Positions 11,915 to 25,086 of a stretch of 64,000 bases of DNA are shown here, piece by piece. The stretch comes from Cotesia glomerata (Eukaryota; Arthropoda; Insecta; Hymenoptera; Braconidae). The notes beneath the pieces were generated by a model that saw only the letters and a list, made by a program, of their open reading frames with translations, ran no database searches and was not told the DNA's origin. The DNA lies in the NCBI RefSeq assembly GCF_020080835.1, contig NC_058159.1, forward strand, positions 28,495,525-28,559,524. The letters run 5' to 3'. Made by a program: the position numbers and the translations under genes. Position 1 is the stretch's first letter, and each line of letters begins with the position of its first letter.

Positions 11915-12969
11915 CGCTCTTGTATATATAATGACTATAATTCATATATTTACCGGATTTTTTTGAACAACAGTCAATAATGATAAAACATCAAACAGTT
12001 AAATTATTTTCATGAGCATTAACTTGACTCATATATAATATAGAAATAAAAAGAGAAGGGGTTTATAAATGAATCAATTGAACTCTATTAATTTGTTACT
12101 GTTATTAATATAAGCGGGAGATTAACTATCAAAATAGATTAATAATTAAATGAGAATGAAAGAAGAGCGTAAATATAAATAATCGAAAAATATTTCGTTC
12201 GAATGATTCTAGATCGCATTGTTGAAGGTTGAATGCCAGTGAATTAAAGCTATTTTGAATAATAAAATGATAATCCCGCAACACGAAAATTAAGTTTTGC
12301 CGCAGCGCTAATTTTCACTACGTCCGTTGATAATTAACGCTCCAGCTCGGGGAGTATCAATAATCGTCTCTAACCTCGCGCTATCACTATATCGCTCTCT
12401 TTATCTACAGAAAATTAGATTTCGTACAACGGCATTATACGTCACGTGCTATAATACTATCACCATTACTTATTTTATCGTTTCATAATTTATAATTTTA
12501 GTAGATTCTATTCTCGTGCAATCACTTAATTATTATTAAAAATCCATACTGCTTTCAGATATTTATTAAAATTTTAGTTATTCTTCATAGCATTGAATCG
12601 ATTACATACAATTAAATGTTAAAAATAATTTTTAAGCATCCTGAATTAAAAAAAAATTGTTTTTAACCTGAAATTTTTACCCAACTTAATTTTAATTAAC
12701 AATCTCCGCACTATTCAACCGTGAAATATTAAAATCAAATTAAAAATGTTACTTTTATATTTATTTTTACCATTCATATTACAAATTGATGTAATTAAAA
12801 AAATACAAGTAATTATTCACCTGCTAAATTAACTTCTATAATATTAATAATAATTATAAATACATTCATCGATAAGTATAATTAAATATTTATTAAATTT
12901 TCTACCGTCAAATATAATTAATAATTATAAAATTAATATATTTCTTGTTCTGTTTATTTTTGTCATTAC
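11915..12969. other. Unique AT-rich DNA, no gene seen
   Basis: No repeat with a partner in this window, no RNA gene and no supported coding region. It is bounded by the TIR element on the left and the 5'-truncated LINE on the right. Confidence 0.45.
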
Positions 12970-14643
12970 ATCTTTTTTATGCAGACGATTTATTGATATA
13001 TCTTTCTTGCCATCTTTCGCAGATCAATGAGTGTGTAGCCAAACTTAACAGTGAGATAATAAAAATTATTAATTGGTGTAAAATCAATTGTCTAAAATTG
13101 AATCCTAAAAAGACAAGTGCAATTATTTGTGGAAGTAGAGTAAAGGTCAGTAGTAATGAGTGTCAATTGGCCAACAAAATTGATGTAGAGGGTTGTGTTA
13201 TTCCTTATAGTAGCACTATAAAATATCTTGGAGTGATAATAGACAATACTCTCTCATGAGAGAGTCAAGTAACAAGTGTTTGTAACCGTGCAATGAGTAT
13301 TCTAGCACAATTAAAAATAAATAATGAAATATTCAATGAACGTCTGCGTATTAAACTTGTAACTACATTAATAACTCCAATCTTTAACTATTGTTGCGCG
13401 GCGTTTACGAATATTTCGAATAAATTGCAATTAAAGTTACAGAGGAAGTTGAATTCATGTATTAGATTTATCTACAAAATTCTGAAGTACGAACATGTAA
13501 CTCCTTACTTCAAAAAATTAGGTTGGCTAAAGCTTGGAGCAAGACGACACTATTTCATTGCCTGTTTGTTTTATAAAGAAACTAGCCGTTACCCACCCGC
13601 TTCGCGTGGCGTACAATATACGTGTATTTGTATATCTATAGATATTCACAAATATAGGTATACAAATACATAGAGTGATCATATAATGGTACATGATCAT
13701 CTATTAGGGCTTTTACCTTATATAAAAATTTTTAATTTTTTTTATATTTAATGCCTTCTTATTATCCTTTAGGAATTGAATTTTATAATTTTTTAATTAA
13801 CGCCCACGCAAGGATTTGTGAGGGTGGCATTTCATAAAATTCATTCTTTACAGCTCAAAAACTCCAAAAAAATCAATCTGGCCAAGTTTCAATCCTTTAG
13901 CTGCTATAGATTAAAAGGTACAATTTCTTTTAATTTTACGCCCACGCACGGACATGTGGGGGTAGAATTTAATGAAATTTATTCTTAACAGCTCAAAAAC
14001 GCCAAAAAGCATTCTGGCCATGTTTCAAAGTATTAATAGCTATAGATTGAAATTTACGAATTTTTTCTTAATTTGACGCCCACGCACGGGCACGCCAGGG
14101 GGGTGGAATGTCACAGAATTCGTTTTTAAAAAATTTCTAAATGTAATTTGAAACATTCTGACCAAGTTTTGAACTATTAAAAGCCATAATTGAAAAATAT
14201 GAATTTTTTTTCGTGAACACCCCCGCAACCCCCCTTGTGGGTGGAATTTCGTGAAATCCGTTCTTAGCTGACCTCTACTTGGCAAAAGGAATATTCCTGC
14301 CAAATTTCAAGTCTCTAGGTCTTATAGTTCCAGAGATATCGTGATGAGTGACTATCTATATCTATAGAAAGTCTCCTATATATATATATATATATAGATT
14401 CGACTAAATTATCGACAGCTATTTGGCTCAAAATTAAATTTTTTACCGGTGGCATTGCGTAGAGGTGATGTCAGAGAGGACTATCTCCGCCTACCACAGG
14501 CGAATTGTGTCATGTATGACAATTCATTTTTAGTTAATGGCATACGAATTTGGAATGCTCTGCCAGCTGAGACTGTGGCTGTGGATAATTTGGTTGAATT
14601 TAAAAATGCTTGCTTCAATCATTTCTTTGAATGTGATACTTAA
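12945..14643 (+). pseudogene. Non-LTR retrotransposon reverse transcriptase, C-terminal part, dead
   Basis: The translation contains the polymerase active-site motif YADDLLIY, then LNPKKTSAIICGS and KYLGVIIDNTLS, the palm/thumb pattern of Jockey/CR1-like LINE reverse transcriptases. The element is 5'-truncated just before YADD. A stop at 13257-13259 sits where the family has the W of 'TLSW', so it is probably a TGG to TGA change; the same frame continues after it. A Helitron (13582-14398) interrupts the frame after 'FYKETS'. Coding resumes at about 14399 and ends NHFFECDT at 14643. Known of the family: target-primed reverse transcription. This copy cannot make the enzyme. Confidence 0.8.
13582..14398 (-). 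mobile_element. Non-autonomous Helitron, family B copy 1
   Basis: On the minus strand it starts TCTATATATATATATA after an A and ends CTAG before a T. Near the end is a hairpin (CGCCACGCGAAGCGGG...), a bulged 7-bp stem. The inside has three diverged units starting with acgcccacgca, about 125 bp each. It carries no Rep/helicase. It is nearly identical to 55404-56226 over about 750 bp, indicating a recent common source; a stretch near its 3' terminus differs. It is inserted in the LINE reading frame. Confidence 0.88.
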
Positions 14644-15665
14644 ATTTGAATTAAATTAAATTATATTTAAATTCGATTTTCACTTTCAATTTCACCCTAG
14701 TAGAAATAATCGAGTTTTCACTGGATATAAACCAGTAACTGGCCAGTGATATCGAGTAAAAACTTGAAATCGCGCCACCTACAACTAAGTCATAAACATT
14801 AGTTACACCGACAGTGTATCTTTACTAGTGTGTGTATGTTTGTTTATTTTTTTTGTTAACCTGTACGCATCATTATTGTAATTATTATTATTAAAAAACA
14901 GTATAAATCAATCAAAATTAGTGTTTATTAACGTGTAAATAATTTCCAGTATATATTTCAAAATGGATGCAGTGAAAAAAAATGACACAATATATAAATT
15001 GCGACTGTGGGCATTAAAAACAAATCTCCAATTCAAAATAATTATTTTCTTATTCTATTGTTAGATTTATTATTAGTCTATCAGACTAATGATGTTATCT
15101 ATTTTATAATGTACACATAAATGAAACTTTTTTATATCATATCGTTTATTAAACATTATTTTGAATTTATTTGACAATTTTAATAACGCCTAATAACCTC
15201 AGAATTCGAAACTGACAGTTTCACTAAAGCCGCCATAATGTTTTGTTAGATCTCTAGTAAAACTGGCCAGTTACTAGACAGAAACTGGATATTACACTGG
15301 CCAGTTACTGGTTTAAGTCTAGTAAAACTGGCCAGTTACTGGCTAAAAACTTGATTTCATTTCTACTAGGGCAATTGGAATTTTTGAATACCTATGCGTC
15401 TTAGATTTATTTGTAATTATTTTAATTATCACTCTGAATTATTGCTTTAAATTGATATTAAATTAAATTATATTTTATAATTATAAGATCTTTCTGTCTA
15501 TCACTAAAAACCTGGATGTGAACGTTTCATTAATTAATAATTAATTTGTACTTAGTTTTACTATAATACGTAAAAATGTAAATCAATGTATTATTATTGC
15601 TGATGGTCCTGAGGGAGCTTAGGCTCTAGGAACAATAAAATTTATTATCTACCCATCTATCTACA
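14644..15665 (+). mobile_element. 3' untranslated region and tail of the LINE, with an insert
   Basis: After the reverse transcriptase stop the LINE's 3' region runs to 14694, is interrupted by the TIR element 14695-15371, and resumes to about 15665. It ends in aacaataaaatttattatct followed by a short (atct)n tail, a typical non-LTR 3' end. Confidence 0.6.
14695..15371. mobile_element. TIR element, CCCTAGTAGAAAT termini
   Basis: The ends are CCCTAGTAGAAAT and ATTTCTACTAGGG, with sub-terminal aaaccagtaactggcc and several aactggccagttact repeats. CA flanks both sides (14693-14694 and 15372-15373). The CCCTAG start resembles piggyBac-type ends, but the flanks are not TTAA, so assignment is open. 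No transposase is encoded. It sits in the 3' region of the LINE. Confidence 0.8.
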
Positions 15666-17032
15666 TGTTTGATAAAATAAAAAATCCAATTAAAAACATA
15701 AAAGAACTGTCAATAAATTTATAAATAAAAAACTTCACAAGTTATAAATTGAAGTAAAAAATCAAAGTCTGTAATTAATAATTTTTCATTTTTTTATAAA
15801 ATAATTCAATTAGCAAGCATGTAAATTGATAAGTTTCTCGATATATATTCTAGATTATAATTTAATTGCATCTTTCATTCAATTAAATCTTTTAATTAAG
15901 GATAAAATTGAAGAGTCGAGTCAAATTGTAAGTTCAATATTATTTCTTAATTCGATTAAAACACAAGTGATGACTTATTATTTTTTTTTTTTTTTAATTA
16001 TAAAACACCGTCATAGCATTATTTGATTTCTTTTAATCAAATTAAACGATTATTTTATTTTATATAAATCTTGAGTGTTCTGTATCACTAAAGCGAAGTA
16101 TACTTATAATAAAATGAAATAAAGTTTAATGCTCTGTTCCTTTGATTAAGAAGCTTGTTTATAGAAGCCGTCGATTGGACAACCTCGTTTCAGCGTCGAA
16201 TTTTACGGTGACTTTTGTTAGTTTAGACTGGTAATACCAATAGCGAGTGAACAGCATTAAAATAGAGCTTTGTGACCCCACCTGCTGAGTCTTGAAACAA
16301 AATCGAGAGACCAATTCAAGAGTTTGAACATTTAATTTCTCGCTTTCACGGCGGGACTTAAAAGTTAATCGTTATACAAAGTCAGCACTGGGGAGAACAC
16401 CTCAGGCGTTTTTCAGTAGAATTATTTTTGTGCCATACCGAGTAAATCCCGATTTTTTTATTTATATTTCTTTGTATTTTCTTTTTTAATCTATTCTTTT
16501 TTTTAAACTCGCTTTAAATTATTTTATCATACTGTTAGGAAATAACTTTGATAAAACTTATATTAAACTCACTTGAGTTGTTTCGTCATTTTTTTAGCTA
16601 CAATTGTTTTTATTGCTCAAATAAATCGTTTGTTTCTTTATTATTTTACAATTATTAAATTATATAGTATACTGAGGAGTTTTATTTCCATACAAAAAAA
16701 ATTTGATTCAAGAAAAATATTTTTGAGCTAAGAAAATTCGTAAGACAGCTGATTTTATTGATTCAAGAATTTTTTTTCTTGGTTTCTAAATTCTTGCTTA
16801 AAAAAAACAAATTTTAAATCTATATTAATTTAATTGAATATTTTTATTTATTAAATAATCTAAAAATGTCTGTCGTTGATAATTTAGTCATAAAATATTA
16901 AATATTACTAAACAATAACTGGTTTCTAGAATCGAAAAATTCTTTATAACATAAATTGATCCTGATTTCATCATAGAAAAATTTTTACTGCATTTAATCT
17001 CTAAATTTTTATGAATAAAAAAATTTATATAA
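15666..17032. other. AT-rich DNA, one MITE-like fragment
   Basis: Around 16689-16810 there are gattcaag and cttggtt words like those in the MITE at 10636-10857, suggesting a decayed relative. A less AT-rich unique patch lies at about 16140-16440. No coding region is supported. Confidence 0.4.
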
Positions 17033-17843
17033 TCTACATTATTAAGAGAATAAGAAAAATTTTGTCATCAGGATAGTCTCATGATAAAATCGGTTTTTTT
17101 AGTGAAATTGAGTGTCATTGCAAAGGTCTTGACTTGAATTTGTGCCTTTTCAAGATTTTATGTCATTCTCACTAATAGTCAGTTTATGATGATTATTTAG
17201 GCTGGATTCGAAAATGCTCTATCTCTAGATACATAATTAAAAAATGATCTTTTATCTAGTGAAATATTAACATTTTTAAAGATATAAGCTCATCTTGATG
17301 TTACACTTATCGAAACCTTTCATTTGAGTACCCTCATCATTTTTTCATATATTTATATATATTATATATATGTATATATGAAAAATATATCAAAATGCAT
17401 GTGGGTACTCAAATGAAAGCTCTTAATGAGTGTAACATCGGGATGAGCTTATATCTTTAAAAATATCAATAGTTAAGAAAGTACAATTTAACATAATTGA
17501 GAAACGACCTTGTATCTTGAGAACTATTAACATTTTTAAAGATATAAGCTCACTCCGAAATTACTCTCATCAAGACCTTTCATTTGAGTACCCACATCAA
17601 TTTTTTCATATATTTATATATATTATATATATGTATATATGAAAAATATATGAAAATGCATGTGGGTACTCAAATGAAAGCTCTTGATAAATGTAACATC
17701 AGGATGAGCTTATATCTTTAAAAATATCAATAATTAAAAAAATATAGTGCAATGTAACAAAAGTCATTATTTAATAAAGCAAAATTTTATTTATTTATGG
17801 TTCACAAGTCCCGGCAGTCACATAGTGGCTGCAAGGTTGCTAG
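17033..17843 (+). mobile_element. Non-autonomous Helitron, family A copy 2 (two palindrome modules)
   Basis: Starts TCTACATTATTAAGAG after A and ends CTAG before T. The terminal hairpin gcagtcacatagtggctgc has one mismatch. Two palindrome modules lie at about 17280-17460 and 17540-17720, each with arms atataagctcat...gtaccc around an AT core. The leader keeps the segment missing from copy 1. No protein is encoded. Confidence 0.88.
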
Positions 17844-19023
17844 TATAATTTTATTCTTATAATTTTATATAAGTTTTGCAGAAATTCGCTATATAATAAA
17901 AAAATTTACAGATATATTTTCAAAACAAGTAATATAATAACCCGATTTAAAAAATATGGTGTTCTTAAAATAAGTCGATATTGTCTAGAATCAATTTTAC
18001 CGACTTCAAACTAAGAGAAAAAAATACTTGAGTCAAATATCCATTTTATATTTACCTTGTTTGAAAACAATAAAATACTCGATCAAAGGAATAAATACTT
18101 GAATGGAGACTTTTGTCAATCTTCATCGAAGAGTCATAGTTTATTCATCTAAGTGTAACATTTTCTTCAATTAAGAATTGTAATTATTTAGAAACAAGAC
18201 TGAAATGAAAAAAAAAAAATTATTTATTTAAACCAGATTATTTTTTTCAGTGTAAAATTTCAATAATTGTCGTCAAAGTTAACCATTTTTTCCAATCGCA
18301 AGAAAAAAAACCTGTTAAAAAAAAGAAAAGAAACCAAACAATGACTAAAACAAACTTTGACAATTAACGACTGTCCGATTGAAATGGATTTCCACAATTA
18401 GTTGAGGAGCGTAGCGAATTTTCAGTCTCTGTAACCAGAGGAGTTGACTGCGATTGCTCTAGTAGTAGACTAGTATATAACTAGGTGTGTAACCAGCCTT
18501 GTGTGTCCCGGTAATCCAACGACATCAAACAACAATGCCTTGCAAGTGAACCAGAATGGTGAGATAGACATCGTTTAGTCTTCTCTCTAGATGCAAGGAA
18601 TAGTCTCATTGCTACCACAGTTGATACCGTTAAACTAGTATAGTGACTTTACAGAAACCTCGAACGAAATTTCTCAATGACACCGCACGCAATCCCTGCT
18701 ATTTTACTTACGGTACATTTACGAAATCTAATATTCACACAAGATTACTTAACAGTGCTTATAGGCGAGTAGATTTATTCTACTTTAAGCTCGACATACC
18801 TCGAAAGATTATTCTCACACATAAACGTAATCTCTTAAGGATTAATTGTTAATAACGTTAGTGGTTGAAATATCCATTATCCTTTAATACCGTCAATGTT
18901 TACACTGGAATCTTAAGTGTGCTTTATTTAATTATTTACGAAATTCTATTTTCAACTTCTTTACATCTTTTAAATTTTACTGTATTAAGTATTTATTTTT
19001 TTATAAAATTACTATCCATTTTT
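17844..19023. other. Unique DNA with a GC-richer patch
   Basis: At about 18390-18640 composition is nearer balanced and unique; open frames from 18643 to 19116 have no recognisable domain and I do not call them. The rest is AT-rich. Confidence 0.4.
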
Positions 19024-19859
19024 AACTTCCCGCTAAGAAAATCTCAGATTTTCAAAAATCGGGAAGTTATTGGTTTTACCCCGTTTTACAAAAATCGAGT
19101 TTTCATCAGATCTTGACGTTTGAAGGTCATAGGAAGCTTCCCTGACTATCCCCGCGAGGGTGTCACTATGTCTGTATGTATGTGTGTGTGTGTGTGTGTG
19201 TGTGTATGTAAGTATGTAAACCTCTCATAACTTTTGAATGGCTTGACCGATTCGATCATGGTTAGCGCCATTCGAAAGGTCTTGTCCAAACTTAGATTTT
19301 GGATGAAATTTGGACCAATTCGGACCGATAGATTTCGAGAAATCAGAAAAAAATTTTTTCAAAAGTGGTTTTTTTGGAATAACTTTCGAACGGCTTTATC
19401 GATCAACTCCAAAAACTAATCAGCTCTTAATCTTGAAAAACCACGTCGATCGCCACTAATCTGTTGATTGGTCAAAATCGGTTGATTCATTCGAGAGATA
19501 TCGTGCAGGAAAGAAAACCCAAAAAAGTGTTTTTTCGGAATTACTCCAAAATTTCTAGTTTGATCAATTTAAACTTAAAGATTTTTAAAAGGCTTAAAAA
19601 ACTGCGTCGAATGCCGCCAACCGCGTAAAAATCGGTTCATTCATTCAAAAGTTATTGCGGTTTGAAAACTCAAAAAATAGTGTTTTATCAAACTTTTATT
19701 AGACTTCTAAGCTCGAAGAGCTCAAAAGCTTAGAAATGTTATCTATTTGAGCTCGGAGAGCTCAAGACAATACATAAACTGTATTTTTGAGCTCGAAGAA
19801 CGCTCAAAAACGGCATAAGTGCAATTTTAAGCATCCAGGTATGGAATTAGCGGGAAGTT
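19024..19859. mobile_element. TIR element, AACTTCCCGCTA termini
   Basis: The left end AACTTCCCGCTA and right end TAGCGGGAAGTT are perfect 12-bp inverted repeats. A second gggaagtt lies at 19060-19067, forming a local stem with the left end. A (TG)n tract is at about 19181-19204. The inside repeats phrases like 'gatcgattcattcgagag', in diverged ~150-bp units, without a protein. From 19860 to 20218 I see only AT-rich sequence. Confidence 0.75.
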
Positions 19860-20218
19860 GCAGGGATGGCCTTCAGGGTCAACCGTTTTCCTAATTTTTT
19901 TTATTAGATCAAGCGAGGCTAAAATAGAATTCTCCAAAATTTTGGCAAGAAATTTTTTTTTCTTCTAAAATCTTTAAAAATGTTCAAAAAAATATTATTT
20001 AAAGTAAGAAATATCTTCTTAGTTCTAAGAACAAAAAAAAATCTTTTTCATTTGAAACCAAACATTACCACGAAAAATTATAAAAAAGAAATTGAATTTC
20101 AATAAATAGAATATCAAGCCGAGGTGATTGTTAAGCTTAAAAAAATTTTTCTGAGCCCTTGGACTTAAAAAAAAAACCATTCAAAAATTTACAAAATTTT
20201 TTTCTCATCCTATCCCTA

Positions 20219-20489
20219 CACTGATAGAAGGATTTATTTGTACCAAAAAATATTTGTTAATAGTTAACAAATCATTCATTAGAGACCAGTTTTTAATATT
20301 AAACAAATATTTCTTAATATTTAGAATGATTTGTTTGTATTCAATAAATCTGATATTCATTTATTAAATATTAATAAATTTTTTTAAATACTAAGAAATA
20401 TTTATTAAGAACTAAAAAGTGGTCTCTAATAAATTATTTGTTAAATATTAACAAATATTCTTAACTATAAACAAATCCTTCTATCAGTG
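20219..20489. mobile_element. 271-bp MITE, CACTGATAGAAGGATTT termini
   Basis: A nearly whole-length palindrome: left half reads ...atatttgttaatagttaac...gagacc, right half is its complement (ggtctct...). Ends CACTGATAGAAGG and CCTTCTATCAGTG, flanked by TA (20217-20218 and 20490-20491). It is the uninterrupted reference copy for the MITEs at 40080 and 49056. Confidence 0.9.
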
Positions 20490-20491
20490 TA

Positions 20492-20682
20492 CACAGTACA
20501 AAATTTTGCGTCATTGCGTCAAAAAATTTTGTGTTAAAAATTTTTATGTTTAATATTTAACACTTTTCGGTGTTGATTTAACACAATAAATGTTAAATTT
20601 ACACATATAATTGTTAAATATTTAACACAGAAATTTTAAACACTAAGTTTTTTGACGCAATGACGCAAAATTTTTTACTGTG
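20492..20682. mobile_element. 191-bp MITE, CACAGTACAAAATTTTGCG termini
   Basis: Inverted ends CACAGTACAAAATTTTGCG and its near complement, continuing through tcattgcgtcaaaaaa for about 35 bp. The centre repeats TTTAACAC/GTGTTAAA. Flanked by TA at 20490-20491 and 20683-20684, the left TA being the right-hand TA of the preceding MITE. Confidence 0.88.
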
Positions 20683-21473
20683 TAGAACTGCGTGAAAATC
20701 GAAATCTTTAATAATTTCTAATCGAAAAACGGAAAAACTAGAATCTTGGAGGTTCAAAACGCTTTTTTGGATCTTGTTACGACCATTTTTCACTTAAATA
20801 ACCCGTCAAAAATAATTGAAAAATTTAATAATTGATTTTGCTCCCTTCATTTTTAAAAGAAGTATGATTTGTTCATCTGTCTTAGATTTTTAGTAGAATT
20901 CTGAATAAAGTATGTTATTTATTTTAACTTTATTCTATTTTTAAGAAGTAAAATTTTTCAATTATGCGATGTATGCCCCATTTTGCCGCCGAAAAATAAA
21001 CATTTTTGACAATAATTGAAAATTATTATTTACTATAAAAATGAAAAAAAAACTTAACTTCTGAAAAACTCTTTATTTTTATAAATGTTTTCCTTTCTCT
21101 CCATTATTATTATAATTATTGTTCAAAATATATAAATTCAGTAAATAATAAGCAGCAAAAGGTAAAATAACTCGACTGACTGAGTAATGAAATTCTTGTC
21201 GAAAATTCCTAGAAAACTTTTAATCCACATCAGTACCAAGTAATTAAATAAAATAAATTACAAACAGAAAGCACTGCAGAGCTTATAAATCGTAGATGGT
21301 TCTTATAGGTTCATTTTTTTCCGTCAGTACAGTCGGCAATTCTCCAGCGGTACAACCATGCATCAGACAAACATCACGTGTTTTCGAATTTACGCAAACA
21401 TTATTCTAGGGACAATGGCTCCGAGGCGCAATGAGTTCCGCTCTCTTGGTCTCTGACTAGTCTCTTTGGGTTC

Positions 21474-21510
21474 CTCTCTCTCTCTCTCTCTCTCTCGCTC
21501 TCTCTCTTTC
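21474..21510 (+). repeat. (CT)n microsatellite
   Basis: About 16 ct units interrupted by one g and then ending in ttt. A polypyrimidine tract next to the GC-richer island. Confidence 0.9.
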
Positions 21511-21650
21511 TAATTCAGCCGACATACGTTGATTTAATGGACAGAGCGCTATGTCTAGAGGTTCGCGAGCTGCTCGACCGTAAATCACAGTCGCGGACTG
21601 TGTGGAGAAGAGCAGCGGAAGGTAGTAAAGGTGACTGTCAGAATAAAGGG

Positions 21651-21998
<348 letters not shown>

Positions 21999-22569
21999 GT
22001 ATATGTGTACGAGTATATGATGATAGGAAGCACTAGTCCCTTGTGGGTAACTTTGAAGCTTCACTTCGATTTTGTGATGCGATTCAAAGACCGTCTTAGA
22101 GGTAGACTGCCTCTAAATTGCATCGACTAACCATTAATCGGAGGACACCTCAACCCCCGGCAGCTGCTAGCTGGTTCACGTCAATTGACTAAATGGAAAA
22201 TTAATGAATCATGCCCAAGAGAAATGTGCCAAGATGTTGTGCTTAATCGACTGAATAAATTACATCATCACTCACTTGACAATGCCTTTAAATATTTATT
22301 TTAAATTATGTTATTATACATTGAGAATTTGCGGAGAGGAGGGGATCATTTTTCATTGATCAAATTTCTCTGGAGTGAAATTCACTCCAAGAAGGATTTT
22401 ACTTATGTTGTTAATAAAATAAACACGCGGCGTATTTAAAGATTTTAAAAATTAACAATAAATAATAACAAATTAATTTTAGTATTAAAAAAAAATTGTA
22501 TCAATATTGTTTTTAATTTCTAAATTTAGCATTCTTTAATAAATTTTCTCTATAATGATTTATTTGTTA

Positions 22570-23164
22570 TCTATATTATTAAGAGAATAAGAAAAATTTT
22601 CCAGGAGAAAAGTTCCAGGAGAATCATATGATAAAATCGGGTTTTTCAGTTAAATTTAGTGTCATTGCAAAGGTCTTGACTTGAATTTGTGCCTTTTAAA
22701 GATTTCATATCATTCTCACTGATAGTAAATTTATTATGATAAGTATTTAGTCTGCATTTGAAAATACATACTTTCTAGATACATAATTAAGAAATGACAT
22801 TGTATCTTGAAAACTATTGACATTTTTGAAGATATAAGCTCGACATGACATTACACTTATCGATACCTTTCATTTGAGTACCCACATCAATTTTTCATAT
22901 ATTTATAAATATATTATATATATGTATATATGAAAAATATATTAAAATGCATGTGGGTACTCAAATGAAAGCTCTTGATGAGTGAAACATCGGGATGAGC
23001 TTATATCTTTAAAAACGTCAATAGTTAGGAAAGTACAGTGCAATTTAACATAATGACCTTATATCTAGTGAACTATTAACATTTTTAAAGATATAAACTC
23101 ATCCCTATGTTACACTTATCAAGACCTTTTATTTGAGTACCTACATCAATTTTTCATATATTTA

Positions 23165-23255
<91 letters not shown>

Positions 23256-23462
23256 ATATGAAAAATATATCAAAATGCATGTGGGTACTCAAATGAAAGC
23301 TCTTGATGAGTGTAACATCGGGATGAGCTCTTATCTTTAAAAATTTCAATAGTTAAGAAAGTACAGTGCAATTTAACAAAAGTCATTGTTTAATAAAGCA
23401 AAATTTTATTTATTTATAGTTCACAAGTCACGGCAGTCACATAGTGACTGCAAGCTTGCTAG
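22570..23462 (+). mobile_element. Non-autonomous Helitron, family A copy 3
   Basis: Starts TCTATATTATTAAGAG after A and ends CTAG before T, with the perfect hairpin GCAGTCACATAGTGACTGC 26 to 8 bases before the end. Two palindrome modules lie at about 22829-23010 and 23090-23340; the second module's AT centre has expanded into a (TA)n of about 90 bp (23163-23252), unlike the other copies. Confidence 0.88.
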
Positions 23463-25086
23463 TAGTAATTAATTTTATTTAATTAAGCATAGTAATGTTA
23501 ATAATTTATTATTTTTTAGTTTTTATTCTTACATTTATGAACAAATCTTGAAAAAAAATAATATTTATGAAAATTTGGTTCAATGTGTTTTATTTACAGG
23601 GTGCAGTAAAAAATTTTCTATTGTTGTGTCAAAAAAATTTTTATCTTTAGCACTTTTATGTGTTGTTATTTTGATAATTAATTATATTTATTGGCATTAA
23701 TTTAAGGCGATAAGTGATTAATTAAAAAAAAAACTCTCGTAAGAATTGTTTAAAATTTATTCCATTAAATTAAACCACCGAGATTTAAAAAAGTGTATAT
23801 TTATTATATTATTTCTATAACATTTTTACTAAAATAAAATTTCAGCGTAGTAATCTTACAAAATAATCAGCTCGTAAAATTGAATTCACACAAAATAGAA
23901 GTTACTTTTGCAAACGAAGCATGTAACTAAGTACGAAAATATACAACTAAGCTGTCATGATTTTGTAAATTACAAACTGGAAAGCATGTAATGAGATTAG
24001 ACGGTTCATGATTTATGTTATTACGTTTGAAAAACTAAATTAACGGAAGCCTTTTTTTGTCCATCAACTTTTTTTTATTTTTTTTTTTTTCGTTTTTCAT
24101 CTAAAATGGACGGTCGGAAAAGCCGTATTTCTTCTATTGATAAGATTACCGAGTACCGGAAAAAAGTGAAGATGCTGCGAAACAAATTGATATTGACTTT
24201 GATCAAGTGCCGGTAAGACGACAGGTACAAATTGTATGTATGAACTGTTTCATTACCAGTAATGCTCCAGACTAAAAATATTTTCTTGGTTAAAAGCTAC
24301 AAATATAAAAAAATATGAACATCTATTTGAGAAGTTGTTTCAAATGGGTATCTTTTAATTTTTGATTAATCGAGACAAAAAACTGGTTATTTTTAATTAT
24401 AAACATTTTTATTGAACTTTTTTAATTTAGATATAAAGTGCTGTCGGTTACGAAGCTACAATTCGGTTTTCATTTCGAAATCTTTATAATTCTCGAAGTA
24501 ATTGATATTTAAAAGTTCAAAAAACTGCTCTTTTAAAATATTAAAAGATACCCTTTTGAAAATCAGCTCCTCATTTATAATAAAAATTTATTTGATTCAA
24601 CGAAACTCAATTAACAAATACTAGTTTTTTTTTATGACAAACTATTATTAAATTTTTTTTATGCAGCCATGAAATATTATTTGCACTTAAATATTATTGA
24701 TTAACTTTCACACCGTGAAATAAAATCAATTATTGACTTGAAAACTACTGCAATTCACTTGTATAGCCCGGAGTTCATTTCCTAGCTTTCGTCGTTTATT
24801 TTTTTTTTTTTTTTTTAATTAGTTCCCAGTTTTTTATACAATTTAAAAACCTCGAGCATTAAAAAAAGTTTCTCTTGTTATCAGTTCCCGCAATGACCTA
24901 TTCTATTTTTCGATCGAACGTCAGAAAAAAATTCTTCTGTCCTTTCATTTTCGTGAAAAAATTTTCAAATATGGCCACATGTAACCATATCAGAAAATTT
25001 GATACTTCAAAATTTGACCTGATATATAAATTCACTACATTAAATTATTATATGTCCATATATAACCTAATATACTTCTATATGCT
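23463..25086. other. AT-rich DNA with one possible exon remnant
   Basis: Mostly AT-rich unique sequence. A fragment at about 23599-23680 resembles the 20492 MITE end (gcagtaaaaaattttc...tgtgtcaaaaaa). The only protein-like segment is 24106-24275, listed separately. Confidence 0.4.
24106..24275 (+). CDS. Possible exon or decayed coding fragment, unidentified
   Basis: From ATG at 24106 a frame of 36 codons reads MDGRKSRISSIDKITEYRKK and stops at 24214-24216. From 24144 a second frame, open to 24275, reads EKSEDAAKQIDIDFDQVP and on to SNAPD. Both look less AT-biased than random frames here and would join if the A-run at about 24160 changed length. The stop of the first frame lies in CCGGTAAGA, a strong splice-donor match. 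I recognise no domain. It may be a small exon, a pseudogene or chance. Confidence 0.25.

Noticed and set aside
14040..14303. 87-codon minus-strand frame, identical at 55864-56127
   Set aside because: Conserved only because both lie in nearly identical Helitron B copies; it starts and ends in internal non-coding repeats and has no known domain.
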